A stretch of 64,000 nucleotides of DNA. It comes from Rhizobium leguminosarum bv. trifolii WSM1325. GTDB lineage: Bacteria > Pseudomonadota > Alphaproteobacteria > Rhizobiales > Rhizobiaceae. The DNA lies in contig CP001627.1 of the NCBI GenBank assembly GCA_000023185.1, forward strand, positions 62,001 through 126,000, given 5' to 3'. The position numbers and the translations under genes are program-made. This document shows, one piece after another, positions 15,733 to 23,998 of this stretch (position 1 is its first letter; every line of letters starts with the position of its first letter). Below the pieces are notes generated by a model, which saw nothing but the letters and a program-made list of their open reading frames with translations, was not told the origin of the DNA and made no database searches.

Positions 15733-16724
15733 TCGAGATCATGGAAAGCGGTCCGTTCAACACAGTGCAGGATCTTGGCCGCCCCGGCTATCGCGACATC
15801 GGCGTATCGGCGAGCGGCGCGATGGATCCGCTTGCGGTCCGGATCGGCAACATTCTCGTCGGCAACGACGAAAACGCAGCCGCGATAGAGGTGCAGACCT
15901 TCCCGTTCAGCCTGCGTTTCGAACGGCGCATCGCCTTTGCCGTGACCGGCGCGGACGGCAATTCTCATCTCGACGGATCGGAACTGCTTGCCTGGTGCGC
16001 TTATATCGCGGAGCCCGGACAGCTTCTCGAACTGAAACAGCCGCCGCTACTGGCGCGCTCCTATATTTCGCTCGGAGGCGGGCTGGACATCCCCGTTGTC
16101 ATGGGTTCGCGAAGCACGTCGCTGCGCGGCAGCTTCGGGGGCAATGCAGGCCGGCCTCTGGCGAAGGGCGATCGGATCGCGGTCGGGGAGGACGCAGAAA
16201 TGATTATGCTGCCGGCCTCCGGGCTCGCCGTCGTCGAACCGGCCGTGGCGCTGCGCGAAGTCTTCCCGGCTGCTGTCGACGGCACACTGCCGATCCGCGC
16301 CCTACCGGCCGGCGAGCATGATCTTTTCGCCGGAGATGGCGAAGCCTTCTGGAGCCAGACCTGGAGGATTTCCTCGCGAAGCGACCGGACGGGCTATCGC
16401 CTGTCCGGCGAGCCGATCAAGCCGACAGCGTCCATCGAGATGCGCTCCCACGGTGTCGTGCCCGGCGTGATCCAGGTTCCGCCCGGCGGCGAACCGATCG
16501 TGCAGATGAGCGATGCCAACACCGCCGGCGGATATCCGAAGATCGCCGGCGTGATCGAATGCGATCTCTGGCGGCTCGGCCAAGCCCGGATCGGCGCCCG
16601 GCTGAAGTTCGTTCGCTCGACGCATGCGGAGGCGCGCTCAGTTGAACAGGCTGTCGCCGGCTATGTCGAGGACGTCAGGCAGACATCCCGACTGGTCAAG
16701 CGCGCCTTGAAGGCGATGGCCTAA
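15729..16724 (+). CDS. pxpC: PxpC/KipA-family biotin-dependent carboxyltransferase-type subunit
   Basis: A 331-residue homologue of PxpC (Pfam CT_A_B, older name allophanate hydrolase subunit 2). Recognisable blocks are FNTVQDLGRPGYRDIGVSAS, GAMDPLAVRIGNILVGND, RISSRSDRTGYRLSGEPIKP and the C-terminal PPGGEPIVQMSDANTAGGYP. This family forms the other half of the urea-carboxylase carboxyltransferase domain. The start overlaps the pxpB stop (ATGA). With biotin carboxylase and carrier genes immediately upstream, a biotin-dependent carboxyl-transfer step is plausible (inference). Confidence 0.88.
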   Translation: MIEIMESGPFNTVQDLGRPGYRDIGVSASGAMDPLAVRIGNILVGNDENAAAIEVQTFPFSLRFERRIAFAVTGADGNSHLDGSELLAWCAYIAEPGQLLELKQPPLLARSYISLGGGLDIPVVMGSRSTSLRGSFGGNAGRPLAKGDRIAVGEDAEMIMLPASGLAVVEPAVALREVFPAAVDGTLPIRALPAGEHDLFAGDGEAFWSQTWRISSRSDRTGYRLSGEPIKPTASIEMRSHGVVPGVIQVPPGGEPIVQMSDANTAGGYPKIAGVIECDLWRLGQARIGARLKFVRSTHAEARSVEQAVAGYVEDVRQTSRLVKRALKAMA

Positions 16725-16761
16725 TGCGTGTAGCCCAAAAGGCCGTCAAAAGGAGGAACTG

Positions 16762-17529
16762 ATGAAGATCGATCTGAATTCCGACATGGGCGAAGGATTC
16801 GGTCCCTACCGGCTGTGCGACGACGAAGCGATGATGAAACTTGTCTCGTCGGCCAACATCGCCTGCGGTTTCCATGGCGGCGACCCGGATACGATGGGAC
16901 GCATGGTCCGGCTTGCGAAACTGAACGGCGTCGGCATCGGCGCGCACCCCGGTTTGCCTGATCGGCCGGGTTTCGGCCGGCGCGAAATACCGTTTCCGGC
17001 AGACGAGCTTCGCCAGCAGATGCTCTATCAGCTCGGCGCACTGATGGCGATCGCCAAAGCCGAGGGTGTCACTGTCTCCCATATCAGCTTCCACGCGGCT
17101 ATGGGCAATATGGTCAACCGCGATCCTGTGCTGGCCGATCTGATGATGGATGCGATCGCCACGGTCGATGCCGGCCTCGTCGTCTTCGTCACTTCAGGCA
17201 GCGAGATCCAGCAGGCAGCTCGGCGCGCGCGTTTGAAGACGCTGGCGCTTTTCCTTGCGGACCGGGCTTATGACGCTGGCGGCAGACTTGTCGCGCGCGG
17301 GCTCGCTGGCGCCGTCATCAAGGACGAGGCATCGGTGCGTGCGCGCGTACGGAAATTTCTGCTCGAAGGAACTGTCGAGACGATCGACGGAGCGGTGATC
17401 GCAATGCCGGCCCGCTCCATTCTCGTCCATAGCGACACGCCCGGCGCTCTCGAGCTTGCCGGCATCGTGCGCGGCGAGATCGAAGCCACGGGTGCTGCGC
17501 TCGCGCCTGCCGCCGAACTCGCCGACTGA
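16762..17529 (+). CDS. pxpA: PxpA/LamB-YcsF-family protein, divergent
   Basis: A 255-residue member of the LamB/YcsF family (5-oxoprolinase subunit A). N-terminal motifs are canonical: DLNSDMGEGFGPY, SSANIACGFHGGDPDTMGRM, GIGAHPGLPDRPGFGRR and QMLYQLGALMAIAKAEGV. The later conserved segment, VKPHGxLYN in E. coli PxpA, reads ISFHAAMGN here, and the C-terminal HGD-type segment reads VHSDTPGA. Such changes suggest an altered active site or substrate. AAAAGGAGGAACTG precedes the ATG, 37 bases after pxpC. It completes the Pxp set and is followed by an aminotransferase that may handle the product. Confidence 0.85.
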   Translation: MKIDLNSDMGEGFGPYRLCDDEAMMKLVSSANIACGFHGGDPDTMGRMVRLAKLNGVGIGAHPGLPDRPGFGRREIPFPADELRQQMLYQLGALMAIAKAEGVTVSHISFHAAMGNMVNRDPVLADLMMDAIATVDAGLVVFVTSGSEIQQAARRARLKTLALFLADRAYDAGGRLVARGLAGAVIKDEASVRARVRKFLLEGTVETIDGAVIAMPARSILVHSDTPGALELAGIVRGEIEATGAALAPAAELAD

Positions 17530-17583
17530 CGCAATCCCGATCGCCCGCGGGCGTTTCCCGTTCCCATCTCCCATCGAAGGACC

Positions 17584-18792
17584 ATGTCGATGTCCGTCAT
17601 CGCTGACCGCCTGAAAAACGTCTCCATCTCCGCATCCGCCGCCATGACCCAGCGCGCCAGGGAACTGGCCGCCAAAGGCATCAAAGTTGTCAGCCTCTCG
17701 TCGGGCGAGCCGGATTTCCCCACTCCGGCGCACGCGATCGAGGCGGCCTATGGGGCAGCTCTTGCAGGCGATACGAAATATCCTCCGATGGACGGTACGC
17801 CGGTGCTCAAGTCGGCCATCATCCGGAAGTTCAAACGGGACAACAATCTCGACTATGATGCCAGCCAGATCGTCGTCTCGGGCGGCGGCAAGCAGGTGAT
17901 CTTCAATGCCATGCTGGCAACCTGCAATCCCGGCGACGAGGTGGTCATTCCGACGCCCTCCTGGGTCAGCTATGCGGATATCGTCAAGTTCGCCGGCGGT
18001 GTCCCGGTCGCCGTCCCGTGCCACGAGCAGACCGGCTTCAAGCTGCACCCCGAGGATCTGGAGGCGGCGATCACGCCGCGCACCAAATGGCTCTTCCTGA
18101 ATTTCCCGAACAATCCGACCGGAGCCGCCTGCTCCCGGGCGGAGATGGCTGCCATCGCCGAGGTCATGCTGCGACATCCCAATGTCTGGATCATGACCGA
18201 CGATATCTACGAACACCTGGTCTATGACGACTTCCAGTTCTGCACGATCGCCGAAGTCGAGCCCAGGCTCTATGATCGCGTCCTGACGATGAACGGCGTT
18301 TCCAAGGCTTACGCGATGACAGGCTGGCGGCTCGGCTTTTGCGCCGGGCCGAAAGAGCTGATCTCCGCCGTCAGCAACGTCAACGGACAGAATGGCGGCG
18401 GCATCGCGACGCTGACCCAGGCTGCGGCGACCGCGGCGCTCGATGGTCCTCAGGATCTGTTGAAGGAGCGTGCCGCGATCTACAAGGAAAGACGCGACTT
18501 CGTTCTCGACAGATTGTCTGAGGTGGAAGGGCTGCGCTGCCATAGGCCCGAAGGCGCTTTCTACATCTACCCCAATATCTCGGGGCTGATCGGCAAGACC
18601 AGCAAGGGCGGTCGGAAGATCGAAACCGATGTCGATTTCGTCATGGCGCTCGTCGACGAGCATCATGTCGCGACCGTGCAAGGGGCGGCTTACGGAATGA
18701 GCCCCTTCTTTCGCATTTCTTACGCCACGAGCATGGAGAAACTCGGCGAAGGATGCGCGCGCATAGCCCAGTTCTGCAGGGATATGCGCTGA
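17584..18792 (+). CDS. Class I aminotransferase (aspartate aminotransferase-like)
   Basis: A 402-residue fold-type I PLP enzyme. The PLP lysine lies in NGVSKAYAMTGWRLG (lysine 241); FPNNPTGAA and MTDDIYEHLVYD are the cofactor-binding segments, and FFRISYATS carries the substrate-carboxylate arginine. It resembles rhizobial AatA-type aspartate and aromatic aminotransferases, exchanging an amino group between an amino acid and 2-oxoglutarate or oxaloacetate. The ATG at 17584 follows AAGGACC; a second ATG lies six bases on. It is 54 bases after pxpA on the same strand, so it is probably the last gene of that operon. Exact specificity is not visible. Confidence 0.9.
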   Translation: MSMSVIADRLKNVSISASAAMTQRARELAAKGIKVVSLSSGEPDFPTPAHAIEAAYGAALAGDTKYPPMDGTPVLKSAIIRKFKRDNNLDYDASQIVVSGGGKQVIFNAMLATCNPGDEVVIPTPSWVSYADIVKFAGGVPVAVPCHEQTGFKLHPEDLEAAITPRTKWLFLNFPNNPTGAACSRAEMAAIAEVMLRHPNVWIMTDDIYEHLVYDDFQFCTIAEVEPRLYDRVLTMNGVSKAYAMTGWRLGFCAGPKELISAVSNVNGQNGGGIATLTQAAATAALDGPQDLLKERAAIYKERRDFVLDRLSEVEGLRCHRPEGAFYIYPNISGLIGKTSKGGRKIETDVDFVMALVDEHHVATVQGAAYGMSPFFRISYATSMEKLGEGCARIAQFCRDMR

Positions 18793-18802
18793 TCGGCAAC
18801 GC

Positions 18803-18888
18803 GCTTTAGATCTGAATTTCGGATCTAAAGCAAAGAAATGGAGCATGATGTCGTCCGAAAACCGCTCACACTTTTCGGCATCATGCTC
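18803..18888. repeat. RIME-like double palindrome
   Basis: Two adjacent inverted repeats fill the gap between the convergent aminotransferase and lysR genes. The first pairs GCTTTAGATC (18803-18812) with GATCTAAAGC (18822-18831). The second pairs GAGCATGATG (18841-18850) with CATCATGCTC (18879-18888), with inner CCGAAAA/TTTTCGG pairing. Rhizobium-specific intergenic mosaic elements (RIME1) are about 100 bases long and described as having two large palindromes, which this fits. The last base of the repeat is also the last base of the lysR stop codon. It may also act as a terminator for both genes. Confidence 0.7.
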
Positions 18889-19793
18889 TAGCGTTTCAAC
18901 CGCGCCGTCAGCTCGAGAAGGATGTCGCGGACGGCAAGGGCCGGTTCGGACAAGGGATTCTGATCGGACACACACAGCGACAGGGTTTCTTCGATCCGCG
19001 GCGAGACGAGCCGGCAGATCAGCGGCTCGCTCGATTCCGATACGATGCGGTCGGCGATGGCTTTGGGCATGATCGTCGCGCCGAGACCGCTGCCCACCGC
19101 GCGGGCGAGCGTGCGGACGATTTCGACTTCCGCCACGACTTTCAAATTGGTGCGGGTGCGCGTGAAGGCGGTATCGACCGCGCGGCGCACGAAATTATAG
19201 GCCGGCGGCAACAGCAGCGGCATCCCGTCGAGACTATTGACCGGAACCGGTTTCGCATCCGCCTCGATCGCAAAGTCCCGATGGGCGACAAGGAAAAACT
19301 CTTCGCTCAGAATCGGCTCGAACCGGACGCCCTTGATCGGTCCGGTTCCATGGAGAAGCGCCATCTCCAGCCGGCCGTTCATGATCATCTGGCTATAGGT
19401 CTGGCCGACGCTTTCCGTCAGGTGCAGCAGAATACCGGGATGCCGTTTGCGGGTCTCCGCCAGGAGGTCGACCGACAGCGTGGCCGCACTGCTGAACGGC
19501 ACGAGACCGACGGACACACGCCCGGCAAGCGAATTCCCGGCTGCGGAGGCATCCGCTTGCGCCTGCTCCATCTGCCGAAGGATAATCTGCGCATGGCGAT
19601 ACACCGCGTGTCCCGCGTCGGTCATGCTGACGCCCTGCTGGCTGCGGATCAGCAGCTTGTGGCCGAAATGCTCCTCCAGTGCCGCAAGCTGCTGGCTGAG
19701 GGCCGGCTGGGCGATGTGCAAAAGGTCCGCCGCTCGCGTGATGCTGCCGCTGTCGACGATCACGATGAAAGATTTGAGGCGTCTGATGTCCAT
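18888..19793 (-). CDS. LysR-family regulator, Nac-like
   Basis: A 301-residue LysR-type activator/repressor. The N-terminal wing-helix region (MDIRRLKSFIVIVDSGSITR, AADLLHIAQPALSQQLAALE) closely resembles enteric Nac, the nitrogen assimilation control protein, including the HIAQPALSQQ stretch. The C-terminal effector domain is typical (GLGATIMPKAIADRI). The ATG at 19793 fits the family N-terminus; the longer frame from 19856 adds 21 residues without resemblance. It is divergent from the SDR/amino-acid importer operon across a 246-base spacer carrying an ATA-N9-TAT site, and convergent with the aminotransferase. Control of the importer operon is likely. Confidence 0.88.
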   Translation of the reverse strand: MDIRRLKSFIVIVDSGSITRAADLLHIAQPALSQQLAALEEHFGHKLLIRSQQGVSMTDAGHAVYRHAQIILRQMEQAQADASAAGNSLAGRVSVGLVPFSSAATLSVDLLAETRKRHPGILLHLTESVGQTYSQMIMNGRLEMALLHGTGPIKGVRFEPILSEEFFLVAHRDFAIEADAKPVPVNSLDGMPLLLPPAYNFVRRAVDTAFTRTRTNLKVVAEVEIVRTLARAVGSGLGATIMPKAIADRIVSESSEPLICRLVSPRIEETLSLCVSDQNPLSEPALAVRDILLELTARLKR

Positions 19794-19949
19794 GAGGATC
19801 GGGGTACCGTTCTGATCTGCGCGGCTTACATTTGCAGACACGCATTGCTTTTGCAACGCGACGCCGTCGCTGCTTTCCTCAGGCCCGGACGCAGCAAGCT
19901 GAAGCCCGGCATCAGCTCTTTATCTTCTTCAGCAGCCTGCGCCAGCTCC

Positions 19950-19964
19950 ATAACCGTTGCTTAT
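19950..19964. promoter_or_regulatory. Nac-type LysR box ATA-N9-TAT
   Basis: ATAACCGTTGCTTAT fits the ATA-N9-TAT consensus of the Nac protein and has dyad symmetry (ATAA...TTAT). It lies between the Nac-like lysR gene and the divergent SDR operon, 75 bases before the SDR start. The match is direct; binding is inferred. Confidence 0.55.
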
Positions 19965-20039
19965 TGCTCCAGAGATAATCGGTCTTAGGCAAGGGGTTTA
20001 AGCTTCGCTACTGTCTCAATCAACAACAAGGGAACGACA

Positions 20040-20819
20040 ATGCCATTCTCCGACTACAAGACCGCACTGGTGACCGGCGCATCCTCCGGTATCGGCGCAG
20101 CCGTGGTTGAGCGGTTCCGCCGGGAGAACATCGAGGTCCATGCCGTTGCCCGCAGTGCCGAAGCGCTGCAGCAGCTGGCCGCGCGGACGGGCTGCCTCGC
20201 CCACGTCATCGACGTCACCGACCGTCAGGCCATGGCAGAGCTCACACGTCGGGTGGAGTTCGATATTCTCGTCAACAATGCCGGTGTCGACCGGCCGAAG
20301 AAATTCCTGGAAGCCGACGAGGGCGATATCGATCTCATCGTCGACGTCAATCTCCGGGCGGTTCTGCACATCTGCCGGCTGGTCGTGCCCGGTATGGTGG
20401 CGCGCGACCGCGGACATGTCATCAACATCTCGTCGATCGCCGGCGCCTATAATTTCGGCGGCAACTCATCCTATCACGCCACCAAGGCAGGGGTGAGCAT
20501 GCTGTCCAACCAGCTGCGCATCGACGCTTTCGGCAAGCGGGTACGGGTCACGGAAATCTGCCCCGGCCGGGTCGCCACTGACATCTTCAATCACGTCCAC
20601 GGCGATGACCCCAGCATCCGCGAACGGTTCATCGACGGCTTCGAACTGCCGCAGGCGACCGATATCGCCGACGCGATTGCCTTCGCCATAGCAGCCCCCG
20701 TCGCCGTCAACATCGGACATATGGAAATCACACCGACGCTGCAGGTCATGGGCGGCCTGCAGACGGCAAAGCCCCAACCTGCGGCGAAGCTGGATCAATC
20801 CGGGGAGCCAAACCCGTGA
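20040..20819 (+). CDS. SDR-family NAD(P)-dependent oxidoreductase
   Basis: A 259-residue short-chain dehydrogenase. The dinucleotide-binding motif is TGASSGIG (residues 12-19), NNAG lies at 79-82, and the catalytic tetrad includes a serine in NISSIAGAY, Tyr145 and Lys149 (SSYHATKAG). It resembles the YdfG type acting on 3-hydroxy acids such as serine and 3-hydroxyisobutyrate; that specificity is only a suggestion. It is the first gene of an operon with two amino-acid permeases, an ATPase, a binding protein and an RraA-family protein; its stop overlaps the first permease start (GTGA). Confidence 0.88.
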   Translation: MPFSDYKTALVTGASSGIGAAVVERFRRENIEVHAVARSAEALQQLAARTGCLAHVIDVTDRQAMAELTRRVEFDILVNNAGVDRPKKFLEADEGDIDLIVDVNLRAVLHICRLVVPGMVARDRGHVINISSIAGAYNFGGNSSYHATKAGVSMLSNQLRIDAFGKRVRVTEICPGRVATDIFNHVHGDDPSIRERFIDGFELPQATDIADAIAFAIAAPVAVNIGHMEITPTLQVMGGLQTAKPQPAAKLDQSGEPNP

Positions 20820-21523
20820 GCGGTTTCGACCTTTCGGCAATCCTGGGAAATCCGGAATATACCGCCATGCTGCTGCATGGCATCGAGATGACCTTCATCA
20901 TCTACGCCGGCTCTTGGTCGATGGCGATGGCGCTGGCACTTCTGCTGCTGGCTTTGCGTTTGTCGCCCTTTCGTTTCGGTGATCCGTTAGTCGCTGCTTA
21001 CGTATCCTACCACCGTAACGTCCCCACCCTGGTTCAGCTGATGCTGTGGTATTTCGGGATTTTCACCCTGATGCCGAGCGGGGTAGCCGAATGGCTGGCC
21101 GTCCATAATGCCGAGGCCATCTTCGCGGTGATCGGGCTCGGGCTCTGCCAGGCGGCCTATTTCAGCGAAGATCTTCGTTCGGGCGTGCGCTCGGTCAGTC
21201 CAGGCCAGATGCAGGCAGCCCGCGCGCTTGGCCACGGTTATGTCTCGGCGATGCGTTTCGTCATCATGCCGCAAGGCGTGCGCAACGCGCTGCCGCCGCT
21301 CATCAATCACAGCGTTTCCCTGTTCAAGAACAGCAGTCTCGCCGTCGTCATCGGAGCCTCGGAACTGACGCATGCCGTCAAGGAAATCGAGAACCTCAGC
21401 TTCCGGACCTTCGAGATCTACCTGATCGGCACAGTTCTCTACCTCTTCTTCTCGCTCGTGATCATGAGCATCGGCGCCTATCTGTCGATGCGCACCGATC
21501 CTGCCAGGAGTGCGCGAGCATGA
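20816..21523 (+). CDS. Polar amino-acid ABC transporter permease
   Basis: A 235-residue permease of the His/Glu/Gln/Arg family with a first membrane segment near residues 18-45. The coupling loop [21 protein letters not shown] followed by [14 protein letters not shown] is diagnostic. The start is a GTG that overlaps the SDR stop codon. It pairs with the permease encoded next. The substrate class is polar amino acids or related small acids. Confidence 0.9.
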   Translation: MSGFDLSAILGNPEYTAMLLHGIEMTFIIYAGSWSMAMALALLLLALRLSPFRFGDPLVAAYVSYHRNVPTLVQLMLWYFGIFTLMPSGVAEWLAVHNAEAIFAVIGLGLCQAAYFSEDLRSGVRSVSPGQMQAARALGHGYVSAMRFVIMPQGVRNALPPLINHSVSLFKNSSLAVVIGASELTHAVKEIENLSFRTFEIYLIGTVLYLFFSLVIMSIGAYLSMRTDPARSARA

Positions 21524-22278
21524 TCCACGACATGATCGCCATCGTCCAAGACTACTGGCTGCTGCTGCTGATCGGCCAATATCCGAACGGGCCGCTTGGC
21601 GGGCTCGCCAACACGCTGATCCTTTCAGCGCTCAGCATCGCTCTCGCCTTTCCGGTCAGCATCCTGTTCGCATTGGCGCGGCTCTCCAGGTCGCCGCTGC
21701 TGCGCTGGCCGGTCACCGCGCTCGTCTATTTCACCAGGGGCGTGCCGCTCTTGATGCTCATCCTGTGGAGCTATTTCCTCGTTCCGCTGCTGACCGGCGC
21801 CGATGTGCCGAGCTTCGTGACGATGCTGACGACACTCGTGGTCTATCAAAGCGCGTTCCTGAGCGAAGTCGTGCGTGCCGGCATCGTTGCGCTCGGACCG
21901 GGCCAGATGGACGCGGGACGTGCGCTTGGTCACGGTTATTTAGGTGCGATGCGCTTCATCATCCTGCCGCAGGCGCTCTACAACATGATCCCGAGCATCA
22001 TCTCCACCTTTGTCTCAACGATCAAGGACACGACGCTCGGCTACGTGATCAACGTGCCGGACCTAACCTTTGCCGCAAGCCAGGTCAACAACCAGCTCCT
22101 GACGCAGCCTTTCCAGGTCTTCCTCATTCTGGCGATCGTCTACTTCGCCATCTGCTGGACGCTCACCTACTTCGCAAATCGCCTCGAGCGGAGCATCACG
22201 CGGCGGCGTGCGGGACTTTCCAACCTTCCTGCCGCCGCCCTGGTCGCGCCATCGAAAATCATATCGGAGCAGCCATGA
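21520..22278 (+). CDS. Polar amino-acid ABC transporter permease
   Basis: A 252-residue second permease with the same architecture; the coupling loop reads [20 protein letters not shown] and is followed by [15 protein letters not shown]. It overlaps the preceding permease by four bases (ATGA) and the ATPase by four bases. Two different permease subunits are usual for this importer family. Confidence 0.9.
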   Translation: MIHDMIAIVQDYWLLLLIGQYPNGPLGGLANTLILSALSIALAFPVSILFALARLSRSPLLRWPVTALVYFTRGVPLLMLILWSYFLVPLLTGADVPSFVTMLTTLVVYQSAFLSEVVRAGIVALGPGQMDAGRALGHGYLGAMRFIILPQALYNMIPSIISTFVSTIKDTTLGYVINVPDLTFAASQVNNQLLTQPFQVFLILAIVYFAICWTLTYFANRLERSITRRRAGLSNLPAAALVAPSKIISEQP

Positions 22279-23039
22279 CCATGTCAGTTTCAGCCCAGGA
22301 ATTGCAGACGATCCGGCTTTCGCAGGTCTGCAAGAGCTACGGCGACTACCCGGTTCTGAAGGACATCGATGCACAGGTCTCGCGCGGCGAAGTCGTGGTC
22401 ATCTGCGGGCCGTCCGGTTCGGGAAAGTCGACGCTGATCCGCACGATCAATCGCCTCGAGGAGATCAACAGCGGATCGATTACGCTCGACGGCCAAAACA
22501 TTCATGCCGCCATGCGGGCGAAGGAACTCAATGCGCTGCGCAGCCGGATCGGCTTCGTATTTCAGAACTTCAACCTGTTTCCGCACCTTTCGGTGGTCGA
22601 AAACGTCTCGATGTCGCCAATCCGGGTGAAAGGCGTGGCGCCTGACGTCGCAAAGGACAAAGCCCTCAAGCTTCTCGATCGGGTCGGCCTTGCCGACAAG
22701 GCCCGGGCCTATCCCGGTCAATTGTCGGGCGGCCAGCAGCAGCGGGTGGCTATCGCCCGCGCCCTTGCCATGGAACCGCCGGTGATGCTGTTCGACGAGC
22801 CGACCAGCGCGCTCGATCCTGAAATGGTCGGCGAAGTGCTGGCCGTCATGAAGAGCCTGGCGTCCGAAGGCATGACCATGCTCTGCGTCACCCACGAAAT
22901 GGGTTTCGCGCGCGACGTCGCAGATCGGGTCTGGTTCATCGATGCCGGCCAGATCCTCGAAATGGCGACCCCCGAGGACTTCTTCAAAAATCCAAGCCAT
23001 CCCCGTGCGCAGCGATTCCTCGCTGATCTCAGGCATTGA
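22275..23039 (+). CDS. Amino-acid ABC transporter ATPase (HisP/GlnQ type)
   Basis: A 254-residue ATPase with Walker [10 protein letters not shown], signature [17 protein letters not shown], Walker [20 protein letters not shown] and switch region [16 protein letters not shown], all typical of GlnQ/HisP. The ATG at 22275 overlaps the stop of the permease before it. A longer open frame covers this gene from 21510, but that extension runs through the permease in another frame and is not used. A binding protein gene follows after 31 bases. Confidence 0.93.
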   Translation: MTMSVSAQELQTIRLSQVCKSYGDYPVLKDIDAQVSRGEVVVICGPSGSGKSTLIRTINRLEEINSGSITLDGQNIHAAMRAKELNALRSRIGFVFQNFNLFPHLSVVENVSMSPIRVKGVAPDVAKDKALKLLDRVGLADKARAYPGQLSGGQQQRVAIARALAMEPPVMLFDEPTSALDPEMVGEVLAVMKSLASEGMTMLCVTHEMGFARDVADRVWFIDAGQILEMATPEDFFKNPSHPRAQRFLADLRH

Positions 23040-23070
23040 TACCAACCACCAAAAACAAAGGAGAACAGCA

Positions 23071-23907
23071 ATGAACTGGAAATGCCTAACCCTCACCGCC
23101 GCATTTGCCGGCATGGCGGCCGCCTTGCCCGCAAAAGCCGATCAGCTCGACAACATCATGTCAGCGAAAACCCTGCGCTGCGCGACTTTCGCCGACGTTC
23201 CTCCCTTCGCCTCTCCCGATCCGAAGACCCGCGAAATGGCCGGATTCGACGTCGACCTCTGCGGCGCCATCGCCAAGGAACTGGGCGTCAAGGCTGAAAT
23301 CAAGCCAGTTTCGGTCGAGGCGCGCGTGCCCGAGGTCAAGCTCGGCCGCGTCGACATCACCGTTGCCAACCTTGCCTATACTCTGAGCCGCGCCGAGCAG
23401 ATCCAGTTCAGCGATCCCTATTATCTCGCCAAGGAAATGCTGATCGTGCCGGCGGACGATGCCGGCAAGAAGAAGGCCGATTATGCGGGCCAGCGCATCG
23501 CCTCGACCAAGGGTTCGACCTCCGAGATGTCGATCAAGCTCAACAAATCCGACCCACTGACCTTCCAGGATACCGCCTCGGCCTATCTAGCCGTCCAGCA
23601 GGGCAAGGCGCGCGGCATGGTGGCCAACACCATGACGACGACCAAATTCGTCAATGAATCGAAGAGCAAGGGCAAGGCAATGCGGATGATCGAGGAGCCG
23701 ATGCTGTACCAGCCGATCGGCATCGGCATGGCCAAGGATCAGCCGGCGCTGACCGCCAAGATCAACGAGATCCTTCGCAAGCTCGACACATCGGGCGAGA
23801 TCAACAAGATCTGGGACAAGTGGCTCGGTCCGGATACCGAATACAAGATGACGCGCACCGACAAGGTCGTATCGCTCTCCGAGCTGAAGTTCGACCCGAT
23901 CCCGTAA
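23071..23907 (+). CDS. Amino-acid ABC transporter substrate-binding protein (family 3)
   Basis: A 278-residue periplasmic protein with a signal peptide (LTLTAAFAGMAAALPAKA) and family 3 fold: TLRCATFADVPPFASPDPKT, EMAGFDVDLCGAIAKELGV, DITVANLAYTLSRAEQIQFS. The aspartate and arginine that grip the alpha-amino and carboxyl groups in this family appear conserved. The ATG at 23071 follows AAAGGAGAACAGC, and the signal peptide begins there. The ligand is probably an amino acid or hydroxy-acid relative, given the SDR and RraA neighbours. Confidence 0.92.
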   Translation: MNWKCLTLTAAFAGMAAALPAKADQLDNIMSAKTLRCATFADVPPFASPDPKTREMAGFDVDLCGAIAKELGVKAEIKPVSVEARVPEVKLGRVDITVANLAYTLSRAEQIQFSDPYYLAKEMLIVPADDAGKKKADYAGQRIASTKGSTSEMSIKLNKSDPLTFQDTASAYLAVQQGKARGMVANTMTTTKFVNESKSKGKAMRMIEEPMLYQPIGIGMAKDQPALTAKINEILRKLDTSGEINKIWDKWLGPDTEYKMTRTDKVVSLSELKFDPIP

Positions 23908-23954
23908 GTCGACCGGCTTCGGCGTCATCCACCGACAACGTCCAAACGAATTGA

Positions 23955-23977
23955 GACGGCGGGGCATGCCCGCCGTC
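23955..23977 (+). terminator. Stem-loop after the binding-protein gene
   Basis: GACGGCGGG and CCCGCCGTC form a perfect 9-base stem around a 5-base loop, 48 bases after the binding-protein stop and just before the ribosome-binding site of the RraA-family gene. There is no T-tract, so partial termination or mRNA protection is more likely than full termination. Confidence 0.5.
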
Positions 23978-23998
23978 GACCAAAAATGGGAGGCATCC

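Noticed and set aside
17544..17560. GC-rich palindrome CGCCCGCGGGCG after pxpA as a terminator
   Set aside because: It is self-complementary without a loop and lies just before the aminotransferase ribosome-binding site, so it cannot form a good hairpin and the genes are probably cotranscribed.
17194..18975. A 593-codon leftward open frame across pxpA and the aminotransferase
   Set aside because: Antisense to two well-supported genes and without any recognisable motif.
21510..22274. N-terminal 255-codon extension of the amino-acid ATPase
   Set aside because: This part overlaps the second permease in another frame. The ATPase starts at 22275 with an ATGA overlap and a normal length.
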